Source: Labrenzia sp. CE80 (GTDB taxonomy: Bacteria > Pseudomonadota > Alphaproteobacteria > Rhizobiales > Stappiaceae). From it: a stretch of 64,000 bases of DNA. The DNA lies in NCBI RefSeq assembly GCF_009650605.1, contig NZ_WAJT01000001.1:124001-188000 (forward strand), written 5' to 3'. Shown one piece after another: positions 18,928 through 28,200 of this stretch. The notes under the pieces were generated by a model, which did not search any database, had not been told where the DNA came from, and saw nothing but the letters and a program-made list of their open reading frames with translations. A program made the position numbers and the translations under genes. Position 1 is the stretch's first letter. Each line of letters opens with the position of its first letter.

Positions 18928-19893
18928 ATGAACGTCATTCACAAGAAACCCTGGGCCATCGCAGAGCGTGAGGCAACTCCGGAAGCGGTGTTCTGGAACC
19001 GCCGCAAGTTCCTTGCAGGCGTCGCAGGGGGCTCTTTAGGGCTTGGCGCTCTTGCCGCAAATCCGGGCCGGGCCCTGGCCGAAGAGGACCCCAGTGCCGG
19101 TCTCTATCCGGTGCCGCGCAATGAGTCCTTTGTTCTGGACCGCGATCTGACCAAGGAAAGCGTCGCATCGACCTACAACAACTTCTATGAGTTTGGCACT
19201 CACAAGGAAATTTCGAGCGCAGCGCAGGCTCTGCCGATCCGCCCTTGGACGGTGCAGATCGATGGCCTGGTGGACAATCCGCAGACCATCGACATCGACA
19301 CGCTGCTGGCAAAAATGCCGCTCGAGGAGCGTCTCTATCGATTCCGCTGCGTGGAAGCCTGGTCGATGGCGGTTCCTTGGTCCGGATTTGCCCTGGCCGA
19401 ACTGGTCAAGTTGGCCGGGCCAACGTCCGACGCCCGGTATCTGAGGTTCGAAACTTTCCACAATCCTGAGGTTGCTCCAGGGCAGAAGCAGGGCTGGTAT
19501 CCCTGGCCCTATGTGGAAGGGCTGAGTCTCGCTGAAGCGACCAACGATCTGGCCTTCATGGCGACAGGCGTTTACGGCAAGCCGCTGGCGAAACAGTTCG
19601 GCGCGCCGCTGCGTCTTGCGGTGCCCTGGAAGTACGGTTTCAAGTCGATCAAGTCGATTGTCCGTATCTCTTTCGTCAAGGAGCGACCGGTTGGCCTTTG
19701 GGAAGCCATTCAGTCGAAGGAATATGGTTTCTGGGCGAATGTGAACCCGGGGGTGCCGCATCCACGCTGGAGTCAGTCAAGCGAGCGCGTCCTGGGCACC
19801 AGCGAACGGCGCAATACGCTGATGTTCAATGGCTACGGCGAGCAGGTCGCGGAACTTTACAAGGACATGAAGGGCGAAGCGCTGTACATGTAA
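18928..19893 (+). CDS. msrP: Protein-methionine-sulfoxide reductase catalytic subunit MsrP
   Basis: A 321-residue periplasmic molybdopterin enzyme that repairs oxidised methionine in exported proteins. A twin-arginine signal is visible (NRRKFLAGVAGG, residues 24–35), with cleavage near ALA at 49–51. The Mo-coordinating cysteine is Cys141 in YRFRCVEAWSM. Family segments PWTVQIDGLVDNPQTIDIDT, YPWPYVEGL and GAPLRLAVPWKYGFKS are present. The usual quinol-oxidising membrane partner MsrQ is not adjacent; the gene ends in a terminator and nothing on the same strand follows for 3.7 kb. MsrQ may be encoded elsewhere, or another electron donor is used. Confidence 0.95.
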   Translation: MNVIHKKPWAIAEREATPEAVFWNRRKFLAGVAGGSLGLGALAANPGRALAEEDPSAGLYPVPRNESFVLDRDLTKESVASTYNNFYEFGTHKEISSAAQALPIRPWTVQIDGLVDNPQTIDIDTLLAKMPLEERLYRFRCVEAWSMAVPWSGFALAELVKLAGPTSDARYLRFETFHNPEVAPGQKQGWYPWPYVEGLSLAEATNDLAFMATGVYGKPLAKQFGAPLRLAVPWKYGFKSIKSIVRISFVKERPVGLWEAIQSKEYGFWANVNPGVPHPRWSQSSERVLGTSERRNTLMFNGYGEQVAELYKDMKGEALYM

Positions 19894-19913
19894 TCTTTCA
19901 GCAATTCAAAAAG

Positions 19914-19948
19914 AAGGGCCGGCGTCTTCTGACGACCGGCCCTTTTTT
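19914..19948 (+). terminator. Rho-independent terminator of msrP
   Basis: GGGCCGG and CCGGCCC arms with an inner GTC/GAC extension, followed by six T, about 20 bases after the stop of msrP. Confidence 0.9.
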
Positions 19949-20124
19949 CGAGATGCGCTGGGGGGAAGCGCGTCTCTGTCGGGGAGGGGCGCGGATTGTT
20001 CATCCGCACACCTGATGTGGTGAAGTGTCTTGTGTTTCGCCAGACGTCCGGCGCACATTTTTGCAAGTATGAACGAAGTTTAATGTTCTGGCGGTGAGGG
20101 TATTTGGCACGCTGCGAAAAAGGC

Positions 20125-20256
20125 AAAAAAAACGCCGGATCCAGAGGATCCGGCAGTTTGTTTGATTCATTGCCGAAGCAGAAGAATCACCTTCCAGAGG
20201 GGAACAGCTGGAAAACGACGTCACTGGGAGGAAGGTGTGACGCTCGAAAACCAACA
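20125..20256 (-). ncRNA. abcR: AbcR-family (alpha-r15) trans-acting small RNA
   Basis: A short minus-strand transcription unit follows the LsrB/VtlR-type gene. It has three predicted hairpins. SL1 is CGTCAC/GTGACG (20219–20242) with a loop reading ACCUUCCUCCCA. SL2 is TTCCAG/CTGGAA (20192–20213) with a loop reading CUGUUCCCCU. The third is a terminator, GCCGGATCC-TCT-GGATCCGGC (20134–20154), followed by eight T. Exposed CUCCCA and UUCCCC motifs are the two anti-Shine–Dalgarno motifs described for AbcR RNAs of Agrobacterium and Brucella, which repress mRNAs of ABC-transporter substrate-binding proteins with Hfq. In Sinorhizobium the abcR genes also lie next to lsrB. The length (about 130 nt) fits. 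The 5' end is estimated from the promoter. Only one copy is seen here, whereas many relatives have two. Confidence 0.82.
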
Positions 20257-20262
20257 GTGATG

Positions 20263-20293
20263 CTTATATGCAGTGCACAAGCTGCTGAAACAA
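20263..20293 (-). promoter_or_regulatory. Sigma70-type promoter of the AbcR-like RNA
   Basis: On the minus strand TATAAG (20268–20263) is a good −10 box, with a weak −35-like TTGTTT (20293–20288) at 19-bp spacing. A poor −35 box would fit a promoter needing an activator such as VtlR/LsrB, which is inference. Confidence 0.5.
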
Positions 20294-20522
20294 GAGGCAG
20301 GTCTGCAGGGCTGCTATGCAAAAAGTTAATAGCTCCTACCCGCATGCGCCCAAAGCGGCAGGTTTCCGGCCTTTTCTTCCTTAAGGCCATGTCTGATATT
20401 AGTCTAAATGACGAGAAATAGAGGGGCGGGTTGGCGCTAACGTGTAATCTGTGTCAGGGTTTTGCATACTTATTATGCGTGCATCAAAAATAGATTGATG
20501 CGCCGCGGAACGTCTTGATGGG

Positions 20523-21419
20523 CTAAAACGCCCAGTTTTCCGCGTTTGTCACGAGGAAGTCGCGGAAGGCCGTGATGCGTGCCGTGTTCTTGAGCTCAGA
20601 CGGATAGACAAAGAAGGTGTCGAAGGAAGGCACCTTGTCCTCGAGTTCGCTGAGCACCTGCACCAGATTGGTGTCTTTCTCGATAATGTAGTCGGGAAGG
20701 ATGGCGATGCCGACACCGGCCTGTACTGCCCGCTTGATGGCGACCAGATTGTTGACCTTCAGCGCTGACTTGCGCGGATCAAGCGCGGGCCGTCCTGCCG
20801 TCTGCAGCCAGTTCATGTCGCGCAGATAGGCCGGGGCTTGTTCTCCAAACGTGATCACACGGTGCTTGTCGATCTCTTCGATCGCTGTGGGCGTGCCAAA
20901 CCGCTTCAGGTAGGTGGGTGAGGCAAACACGTGGAAGTGCACGGTGAACAGTTTGCGCTGGATCAGATCGGGCTGTGTCGGCTGCCGCAACCGGATGGCC
21001 ACATCGGCCTCGCGCATGCCCAAGTCCAGCTCATCATCATCAAAGATGAGTTGCAGTTCGACGTCTGGATAGAGGTCGACGAAATCATTGATGCGTGACG
21101 TCAGCCATGTCGAGCCAAGGCCGACGGTCGTCGTGACCTTGAGCGTGCCGGAGGGCTTCTCCTTGCTGTCGGTCAAGCGGCCCCTGACGGCCTCGAGCTT
21201 GAGTAGAACGTCACGGGCGGTGCGATAGAGCAGCTCACCCTGTTCGGTCAGCAGCAGGCCACGTGCATGGCGGTGAAACAGCGGCACGCCGAGATCATGC
21301 TCAAGTGCGCTGACCTGACGGCTTACGGCAGACTGGCTCATGTTCAATGAGTCGCCAGCGTGCGTGAAACTGCCCGCCTGAGCGGCAGCGTGAAAAATGC
21401 GAAGTTTGTCCCAATCCAT
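20523..21419 (-). CDS. lsrB: LysR-family regulator of the LsrB/VtlR type
   Basis: A 298-residue LysR regulator. The N-terminal winged helix begins MDWDKLRIFHAAAQAGSF and continues SQSAVSRQVSALEHDLGVPL; the effector domain follows (TTTVGLGSTWLTSRIND, LRQPTQPDLIQRKLFTVH). These segments match the LsrB/VtlR branch of Sinorhizobium, Agrobacterium and Brucella, which controls host-association, redox and envelope genes and activates abcR small RNAs. Both neighbours support the call: trxB lies 43 bp upstream on the same strand, and an AbcR-type RNA follows downstream. Redox-sensing by cysteines is reported for LsrB in rhizobia, but no cysteine is visible in this protein, so such sensing is unlikely here. 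Confidence 0.85.
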   Translation of the reverse strand: MDWDKLRIFHAAAQAGSFTHAGDSLNMSQSAVSRQVSALEHDLGVPLFHRHARGLLLTEQGELLYRTARDVLLKLEAVRGRLTDSKEKPSGTLKVTTTVGLGSTWLTSRINDFVDLYPDVELQLIFDDDELDLGMREADVAIRLRQPTQPDLIQRKLFTVHFHVFASPTYLKRFGTPTAIEEIDKHRVITFGEQAPAYLRDMNWLQTAGRPALDPRKSALKVNNLVAIKRAVQAGVGIAILPDYIIEKDTNLVQVLSELEDKVPSFDTFFVYPSELKNTARITAFRDFLVTNAENWAF

Positions 21420-21462
21420 ATTTCACGCCTCCGCGCCGCCCGTCCGGCAATTTCCCTAGCGG

Positions 21463-22428
21463 TTATTCGGCCGCTTGGGATTCGGTCACGTCATGTTCGG
21501 CCAGAAAGCGTTCTGCTTCAAGCGCAGCCATGCAACCCATGCCGGCAGCGGTAACGGCTTGGCGGTAGATATCGTCGGTGACATCGCCGGCAGCGAAGAC
21601 GCCAGGGATAGATGTCCTGGTCGAATCGGGCTCTGTTACGAGATAATCGCCGGCCTTCAACTCCAGCTGACCACGGAAAAGCTCAACCGAAGGCGCGTGG
21701 CCAATTGCAATAAAGACGCCGTCGGCGGAAATTTCCTGGGATTCGCCTGACTTTGCGTTCTTGAGGCGAACGCCGGTCACAGCTTTTGGCATGCCGCCGC
21801 CGAGGATCTCGTCGACCGCATGGTCCCAGATCACTTCGATCTTCGGGTGCTTGAACAGACGGTCCTGCAGGATTCGTTCGGCACGAAGGCTGTCGCGGCG
21901 GTGAACGAGGGTGACTTTTGAGGCCAGGTTGGCAAGGTACAGGGCTTCCTCGACAGCGGTATTGCCACCGCCGACAACGACCACTTCCTTGTTGCGGTAA
22001 AAGAAGCCGTCGCAAGTAGCACAGGCAGAAACACCTGCGCCCATGAATTCTTCTTCAGAGGGAAGGCCGAGCCAACGCGCCTGGGCTCCGGTGCAAATGA
22101 TGACAGAATCGGCTGTGTAGACCGTGCCGCTGTCGGCTTCCATTCGGAAAGGACGGACGGAGAGATCTGCCTTGGTGATCGTGTCATAGACGATCTTGGT
22201 TCCGACGTTTTCCGCCTGCTTCTGCATCTGGTCCATCAACCAGGGGCCCTGGATCGCATCTGCAAAGCCCGGGTAGTTTTCGACTTCAGTCGTAATCGTC
22301 AGCTGACCGCCGGGCTGGATACCAGCCACAAGTGTCGGCTCCATCATCGCGCGCGCGGCGTAGACTGCTGCTGTGTAACCGGCGGGGCCGGAGCCGATGA
22401 TGAGAAGCTTGGTGTGCTCGGTTGTCAT
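21463..22428 (-). CDS. trxB: Thioredoxin-disulfide reductase
   Basis: A 321-residue flavoprotein that transfers electrons from NADPH to thioredoxin in the cytoplasm. The FAD-binding motif is IIGSGPAGYTAAVYAAR (residues 10–26). The redox-active motif is CATC (Cys136/Cys139, in SACATCDGFF). The NADPH-binding motif is VVVGGGNTAVEEA, and the second FAD motif is GVFAAGDVTD. Length and motif order are those of low-molecular-weight TrxB. It is 25 bp downstream of the ELM1-like gene and 43 bp upstream of the LysR gene, so the three probably share a transcript. Confidence 0.96.
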   Translation of the reverse strand: MTTEHTKLLIIGSGPAGYTAAVYAARAMMEPTLVAGIQPGGQLTITTEVENYPGFADAIQGPWLMDQMQKQAENVGTKIVYDTITKADLSVRPFRMEADSGTVYTADSVIICTGAQARWLGLPSEEEFMGAGVSACATCDGFFYRNKEVVVVGGGNTAVEEALYLANLASKVTLVHRRDSLRAERILQDRLFKHPKIEVIWDHAVDEILGGGMPKAVTGVRLKNAKSGESQEISADGVFIAIGHAPSVELFRGQLELKAGDYLVTEPDSTRTSIPGVFAAGDVTDDIYRQAVTAAGMGCMAALEAERFLAEHDVTESQAAE

Positions 22429-22453
22429 TTGCTTTGCGCCTTCAATCCTGTCG

Positions 22454-23488
22454 TCACGTCGCCAATGTGCCTGCTCGATCTGCAGCCATCGCCTTTCGAA
22501 TGGCGTCTGCGATCATGAGCGTTGCATCCTGCGGCTCGTAGGTAGTGGTTTTCAGCGGCCCGGGAAAGGGGTGAATGGCATCCAGAGTGCTCAAAGACGC
22601 CAAAAAGTGCTCAATTTTTTTGTGTCCGCCCGTGGGGTGGAAAACATGGATCGGCTTTCCGGTACTTGCCGCTTCTCCGATCATGTTTGTGGAATCAGCC
22701 GTCGCGACGATGCCATCGGCTTTTGCGAGAATTGCTCCCAGAGGATTGTCGCCGGTGCCTTTCCAGAAAAAGTGGGCTTCAGCTGCTGCGAACCTCACGA
22801 GGCGTTCAGCCAGCACCGTGGGCGTGCGCCGCGATGTGGTGATCATCAGGCTGACGGAATGGTCTCTTGCGAGAGCCTCAAGACCTGCTGCCAGCCGTTC
22901 GCAGTCATCTTGGGAAAACGTGTGGTGGCGACTGTCGCCGCCGACCAGAACTGCAATGCGTGGCGTCCTGAGCGCGTCGAGTTCAGGATGAGGTGTCTCG
23001 CGAAGCTGCTTCAACAGCATTGGCGAAAATCTGTGTGGAGCTGTCGGAGATCTCAGGACATTTGGGCCGCGCAGGGCATCGTGGTCGGGAACCCAGATGA
23101 GATCGGCTGCCTTTGAGCCCGTACGCGGATCCTTTAGGCAAACTGTGAAGGTCTTTCCGCCGCTCGCATTCTTGAGGTGGCGCAGGTAGGCGATGGCGCG
23201 ACGGCCAGAGCCTATCGCCAGATCGGGAAAGGGCGGGGCGATCGGGCTGTTTTGAGCCGAGGGACGTTCGCGAGGGTCAATTGGGCCATAGGGCATGAGC
23301 CAGGAAAAGGGGGGCTTGGGCCGCACGTGGCGCAATTCATAGGGAACTTCGAGGGCTTCAGCGACGCCGACGCATTGACCCTCATCACCGACCTTGCCAT
23401 CTGTCAGGATCCAGCAGCTTCCAAGACGCGCCATCAACACCTTATTGCCCGCCAGCCGAGCTTCCCTATCGAAATCTTTCTGATTCAT
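22454..23488 (-). CDS. Mitochondrial fission ELM1 family protein (DUF1022)
   Basis: A 344-residue protein of the ELM1/DUF1022 family, bacterial relatives of plant ELM1 with a GT-B-like nucleotide-sugar fold. Typical segments are WILTDGKVGDEGQCVGVAEAL, VLVGGDSRHHTF and the C-terminal ATADSTNMIGEAASTGKPIH. Its bacterial role is not established; the fold suggests a glycan or lipid transfer step at the envelope. The start at 23488 is probable; an ATG near residue 19 is an alternative. It heads the likely ELM1–trxB–lysR transcript and is divergent from the Lrp regulator. Confidence 0.85.
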   Translation of the reverse strand: MNQKDFDREARLAGNKVLMARLGSCWILTDGKVGDEGQCVGVAEALEVPYELRHVRPKPPFSWLMPYGPIDPRERPSAQNSPIAPPFPDLAIGSGRRAIAYLRHLKNASGGKTFTVCLKDPRTGSKAADLIWVPDHDALRGPNVLRSPTAPHRFSPMLLKQLRETPHPELDALRTPRIAVLVGGDSRHHTFSQDDCERLAAGLEALARDHSVSLMITTSRRTPTVLAERLVRFAAAEAHFFWKGTGDNPLGAILAKADGIVATADSTNMIGEAASTGKPIHVFHPTGGHKKIEHFLASLSTLDAIHPFPGPLKTTTYEPQDATLMIADAIRKAMAADRAGTLAT

Positions 23489-23584
23489 GCGCGAATTTGT
23501 TATAGTCTTGCACGGACGCGCAAAAAATCATAATCCGACGTGAAACAAAATGTCGCTGGTTTGCGGCGATAATAGGAGACTGCA

Positions 23585-24058
23585 TTGAAAGCGCGTCTAG
23601 ACGCCATTGATTGGCATATCTTGAAAGAACTGCAAGAAGACGGGCGCATGACCAATGTGGAGCTTGCCCGCCGGGTTGGCATCTCCGCGCCGCCCTGTTT
23701 GCGCCGGGTTCGCGCTCTTGAAGAGGCAGGTCTGATCCGCGGATATCGCACGCTTCTCGATGAAAAACAGCTTGGCTATGATGTTACGGCCTTTGCCATG
23801 GTCGGGCTGCACAGCCAGACAGAAGCTGATTTGATGGCTTTTGAAGAGACGGTGAAGAGCTGGACCATTGTTCGGGAAAGCTACATGCTCTCCGGCGAAG
23901 TCGATTTCCTGTTGAAATGTGTGGCGCCCGATCTTCAGACCTTCCAGAACTTTGTCATCCGCGAGCTCACCGCGGCCCAGAACGTCGACAGTGTGCGCAC
24001 GGCACTGACGATCCGTCGCACGAAGGACGAGCCGATCGTTCCGATCGAAGAGAGCTGA
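23585..24058 (+). CDS. Lrp/AsnC-family transcriptional regulator
   Basis: A 157-residue regulator. The N-terminal AsnC helix-turn-helix is clear (LDAIDWHILKELQEDGRM, then VELARRVGISAPPCLRRVRA). The C-terminal ligand-binding RAM domain follows (YMLSGEVDFLLKCVAPDLQTF, then VRTALTIRRTKDEPIVP). The start is a TTG at 23585 with AGGAG six bases upstream; no in-frame ATG or GTG is better placed. It is divergent from the ELM1-like gene with a gap of about 100 bp. The effector, probably an amino acid, is unknown. Confidence 0.92.
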   Translation: MKARLDAIDWHILKELQEDGRMTNVELARRVGISAPPCLRRVRALEEAGLIRGYRTLLDEKQLGYDVTAFAMVGLHSQTEADLMAFEETVKSWTIVRESYMLSGEVDFLLKCVAPDLQTFQNFVIRELTAAQNVDSVRTALTIRRTKDEPIVPIEES

Positions 24059-24083
24059 AGCCTGACGTCGGGCTGACGAAAAA

Positions 24084-24560
24084 TCACACCATCGAAAGGC
24101 GCTGGCGCAAGCGGCTGAGCTTTTGCTGCAGGCGGCGGATCAGCCGAATATCGCGCAAGGCTGTCATCACCAGGGTGAAGCTGACCGACAGCAGCAGCGC
24201 AGTCAGGAGCATCATGATCGGCATGATCTGATCATATAGCATCATGTCAATATAGGGATCGACGTTGTCGAAGCCTGAGTAGAAGCGCTGGTGAAAGGCT
24301 TCGCGAAATGTCAAGTGGCGCACCCGACCATGTTTGAAGTACGCGAGGATGTAGAGCAGTGCGAAAACACAGCCTGCCAGCACCACGAGAAATCCGAAGA
24401 TCCGCGTGCCAAATGCGATGGCGTTTTCTTGCCGGGCGATGAGCTTGCGCAGGATCGAGCGCTCGCGCTCTTGCAGTTGAGAAACGGCAAAGATGCGATA
24501 GACCCACAGTGGAAGTGCGAGCGCGATCAGGAAGAAGCTTATTGTTAAAAAGATGTCCAT
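24084..24560 (-). CDS. Membrane protein of unknown function
   Basis: A 158-residue protein with three hydrophobic helices: residues 2–20, about 50–72 (FGFLVVLAGCVFALLYILAY), and about 112–135 (IMPIMMLLTALLLSVSFTLV). A charged cytoplasmic segment follows helix 1 and a strongly basic helix forms the C-terminus (IRLIRRLQQKLSRLRQRLS). It lies 84 bp downstream of greA on the same strand. No family is recognised. Confidence 0.65.
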   Translation of the reverse strand: MDIFLTISFFLIALALPLWVYRIFAVSQLQERERSILRKLIARQENAIAFGTRIFGFLVVLAGCVFALLYILAYFKHGRVRHLTFREAFHQRFYSGFDNVDPYIDMMLYDQIMPIMMLLTALLLSVSFTLVMTALRDIRLIRRLQQKLSRLRQRLSMV

Positions 24561-24644
24561 CCTGTTCCCCGGCAGAAAGACGATATTCCGGACAGTCTAG
24601 CCCGAAGTCTCGCAAGATCAAACCGGAGAAGGGAAGGGGCGTTG

Positions 24645-25118
24645 TCAGATGAATTTGACGTCGACGATCTCGTAAGAGCGGGCTCCGCCAGGCGCGGCAA
24701 CTTCAACGCTGTCGCCAACTGTCTTGCCGATGAGCGCACGCGCGATCGGAGAGGAGATCGAGATCTTGCTCTGCTTCACGTCGGACTCAACGTCGCCGAC
24801 GATCATGTATTGCTTTTCTTCCTCGGTGTCTTCGTCGATCAGTGCTACGGTCGCACCAAATTTGACGACGTCACCCGATAGCTTGGTCACATCGATGACC
24901 TCAGCACGCGAGAGCTTGTCTTCCAGCTCGGCGATCCGGCCCTCGTTGTGGCTCTGCGCTTCCTTTGCGGCATGGTATTCGGCGTTTTCCGAAAGGTCGC
25001 CATGGGCGCGTGCCTCAGCGATCGCATCAACGATACGCGGGCGCTCGACCGACGTGCGTTCTTTCAGTTCAACCTGAAGCATCGCGTAGCCGGCGGAGGT
25101 CATCGGAACTTTTTCCAT
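24645..25118 (-). CDS. greA: Transcription elongation factor GreA
   Basis: A 157-residue GreA. The N-terminal coiled coil carries the acidic tip (VDAIAEARAHGDLSENAEYHAAKE), and the C-terminal FKBP-like domain has ISISSPIARALIGKTVGDSV. GreA rescues backtracked RNA polymerase by stimulating transcript cleavage. It follows carB on the same strand but is separated from it by a strong terminator, so it has its own promoter in the 111-bp gap. Confidence 0.96.
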   Translation of the reverse strand: MEKVPMTSAGYAMLQVELKERTSVERPRIVDAIAEARAHGDLSENAEYHAAKEAQSHNEGRIAELEDKLSRAEVIDVTKLSGDVVKFGATVALIDEDTEEEKQYMIVGDVESDVKQSKISISSPIARALIGKTVGDSVEVAAPGGARSYEIVDVKFI

Positions 25119-25170
25119 TGGTCTCAGACCTTCAGCTTATTGGGTCCCCCCTCGTGAGGACCGTCTGTCA

Positions 25171-25211
25171 TAAAAACAACCCGACCGGGAAAGGAGTCCT
25201 TTCCCGGTCGG
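25171..25211 (-). terminator. Rho-independent terminator of carB
   Basis: Minus-strand read: a near-perfect 15-bp palindrome (CCGACCGGGAAAGGA and its complement) followed by GTTGTTTTTA, starting 19 bases after the carB stop. Confidence 0.9.
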
Positions 25212-25229
25212 AACAGAATGATACTAACC

Positions 25230-28200
25230 TCAGGCGAAGTAGGATTGCAAAGGCCTCACTTCAAGACTGCCGGACTTGTAAGCAACGATGCCCTTGGCCG
25301 CAGCCACGGAACCGGCAAGAGTTGTGTAGTAGGGCACCTTGTTCAACAGGGCTGCACGCCGCATGGAGCGGCTGTCTGCCAGGGCCTGTGCCCCTTCTGT
25401 CGTGTTGAAGACCAGCTGGACGTCGCCGTTCTTTATGGCATCAACGATGTGGGGGCGACCTTCGAGGACCTTGTTGATCTTCGAACATGCAATGCCTTGT
25501 TCTTCAAGGAACTTTTGCGTTCCCGAAGTCGCGATGATCTTGAAGCCAGAGCCTTCGAGAGACCGGACAGCCTCCACAACCGAATTTTTGTCCTGGTCGC
25601 GCATGGAGACAAAAACGGTTCCTTCCTCTGGGACGCCGGTGCCACAGGCAATTTGCGATTTGGCGAAAGCAGTGGAAAAAGCACCATTCAGGCCCATAAC
25701 CTCACCGGTCGAGCGCATTTCAGGGCCGAGAATTGTGTCTACACCGGGGAAACGCGCAAACGGGAAGACCGCCTCTTTTACTGCGACATGCTGGAGTTTC
25801 TTCTCGCGCAGCCCGAAGGAGGCGAGGCTTTCGCCTGCCATGATGCGGCTCGCGATCTTGGCAACCGGGTCACCGATTGTCTTGGCAACAAACGGAACGG
25901 TCCGCGACGCCCGCGGGTTGACCTCGAGCACGTAGATCTCGCCCTCCTTGATGGCGTACTGGACATTCATCAGGCCGCCGACTTCGAGCGCGAGTGCCAT
26001 GGCCTTGGTCTGACGCTTGAGTTCCGTGATCAGCTCATTGGACAGCGAGAAAGGTGGCAGCGAACAGGCGCTGTCTCCGGAGTGAATGCCAGCTTCCTCG
26101 ATGTGTTCCATGATGCCGCAGACGAAGACGTCCTTGCCGTCGCAAAGGGCGTCGACATCCACCTCGATTGCGCCTTCCAGATAGCGGTCAAAGAGAAGCG
26201 GGTTTGTGCCCAGAACGGTGTTGATCTGGCCCGTCTTGTCATTTGGGTACTTAGCGCGCACTTCTGCTGGGACCAGCTCTGGCAGCGTGCCGAGCAGATA
26301 GGAGTTGAGTGCCTCCTCGTCGCGAATGATCTGCATTGCGCGGCCACCCAGAACGTAGGAGGGACGAACCACCAGGGGTAGGCCAAGCTGACCTGCGATC
26401 AGGCGGCCCTGCTCAACGGAATAGGCGATGCCATTTTCCGGCTGCTTGAGATCAAGCTTGATCAGCAGCTTCTGGAAACGGTCGCGATCCTCTGCAAGAT
26501 CGATCATGTCCGGAGAGGTGCCGAGGATAGGGACCCCTGCTTGCACCAGTGTTTGTGCGAGCTTTAGCGGTGTCTGGCCGCCGAACTGGACGATGACGCC
26601 GTGGAGCGTGCCGTTCTCCTGCTCTTTGCGGATGATCTCCAGAACGTCTTCCGCGGTGAGCGGCTCAAAATAGAGACGGTCGGAGGTGTCATAGTCGGTC
26701 GAAACGGTCTCTGGATTGCAGTTTACCATGATCGTTTCATAGCCAGCGTCGTTCAACGCAAAGGCGGCGTGACAGCAGCAGTAGTCGAACTCAATGCCCT
26801 GACCAATCCGGTTGGGACCGCCACCGAGAATGATGACCTTCTTGGCGTCGCTCGGATTGGCCTCACAGGCTGGCGTTCCCATGAAGGGGGCTTCATAGGT
26901 GGAGTACATATAGGCTGTCGGCGAGGCGAACTCGGCCGCGCAGGTGTCGATGCGCTTGTAAACAGGATGGACATTCAGGCTCGCGCGCAGCTTGGCGATG
27001 TCCTTTTGATCGTTGTCCGCGAGTGTCGCCAGGCGCGTGTCAGAGAAGCCCATGGATTTTAGCTTGCGCAACATCTCGGTGGTCTGCGGCAGACCGTGTT
27101 CGCGGACCTTGGCTTCCATCCCGACGATTTGATGCATCTGCTCGAGGAACCATGGATTGATGGAGCAGGCGCTGTAGATATCAGCCAGGCTCATTCCAAG
27201 GCGCATGGCCTGTGCGACATGCAGGAGACGTTCGGGCGTCGGGGTCGAGATCGCTGCGCGTATGGCGTTTGTGTCGTCGCCTTGGCCCAGCCCTGGAATT
27301 TCGGTCTCATCGAGACCGTTGAGACCGGTTTCCAGACCGCGCAGTGCTTTCTGCAGGCTTTCCTGGAAGTTCCGGCCGATGGCCATGACTTCGCCGACCG
27401 ATTTCATGGCGGTGGTAAGGGTCGGTTCGGAGCCTGGGAATTTTTCGAAGGCAAAACGCGGAATCTTGGTGACAACATAGTCGATCGAAGGCTCGAACGA
27501 GGCCGGTGTCGCGCCGCCGGTGATGTCGTTCTCAAGTTCATCAAGCGTGTATCCGACCGCCAGCTTTGCTGCGATCTTGGCGATCGGGAAGCCGGTTGCC
27601 TTGGATGCCAGCGCCGAGGAGCGTGATACGCGCGGGTTCATTTCGATCACGACAAGCCTGCCATCGTCCGGATTGACGGCAAACTGTACGTTGGAACCTC
27701 CGGTTTCCACACCGATCTCGCGCAGCACAGCAATCGATGCGTCGCGCATGATCTGGTACTCCTTGTCGGTCAGCGTCAACGCCGGTGCGACAGTGATGGA
27801 ATCTCCCGTGTGGACGCCCATCGGGTCCACGTTCTCGATCGAGCAGATGATGATGCAGTTGTCCGCCTTGTCGCGAACGACCTCCATCTCGTATTCCTTC
27901 CAGCCGAGCAGGCTCTCATCGATCAGGATCTGACCATTGGGCGAGGCATCGATGCCTGAACGCGCGATGGTTTCAAATTCTTCGCGGTTGTAAGCGACGC
28001 CGCCGCCTGTGCCGCCCATGGTGAAGGCCGGGCGAATGATCGCAGGCAGACCGATGTCGTCTAGCGCCTTCATGGCTTCCATGAAGCCGGTCGCGCGATC
28101 GTACCCAGTGATCTTGCCCTGCTCATTGCGAATGGCGGGAGAGGAGGCAATCGCGGCGCGCGGGTTTTCCAAACCGATAGCATCCATGGCCGCGCGGAAC

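Noticed and set aside
25218..26381. A 387-codon plus-strand frame
   Set aside because: Antisense to carB; it also reads through the carB terminator.
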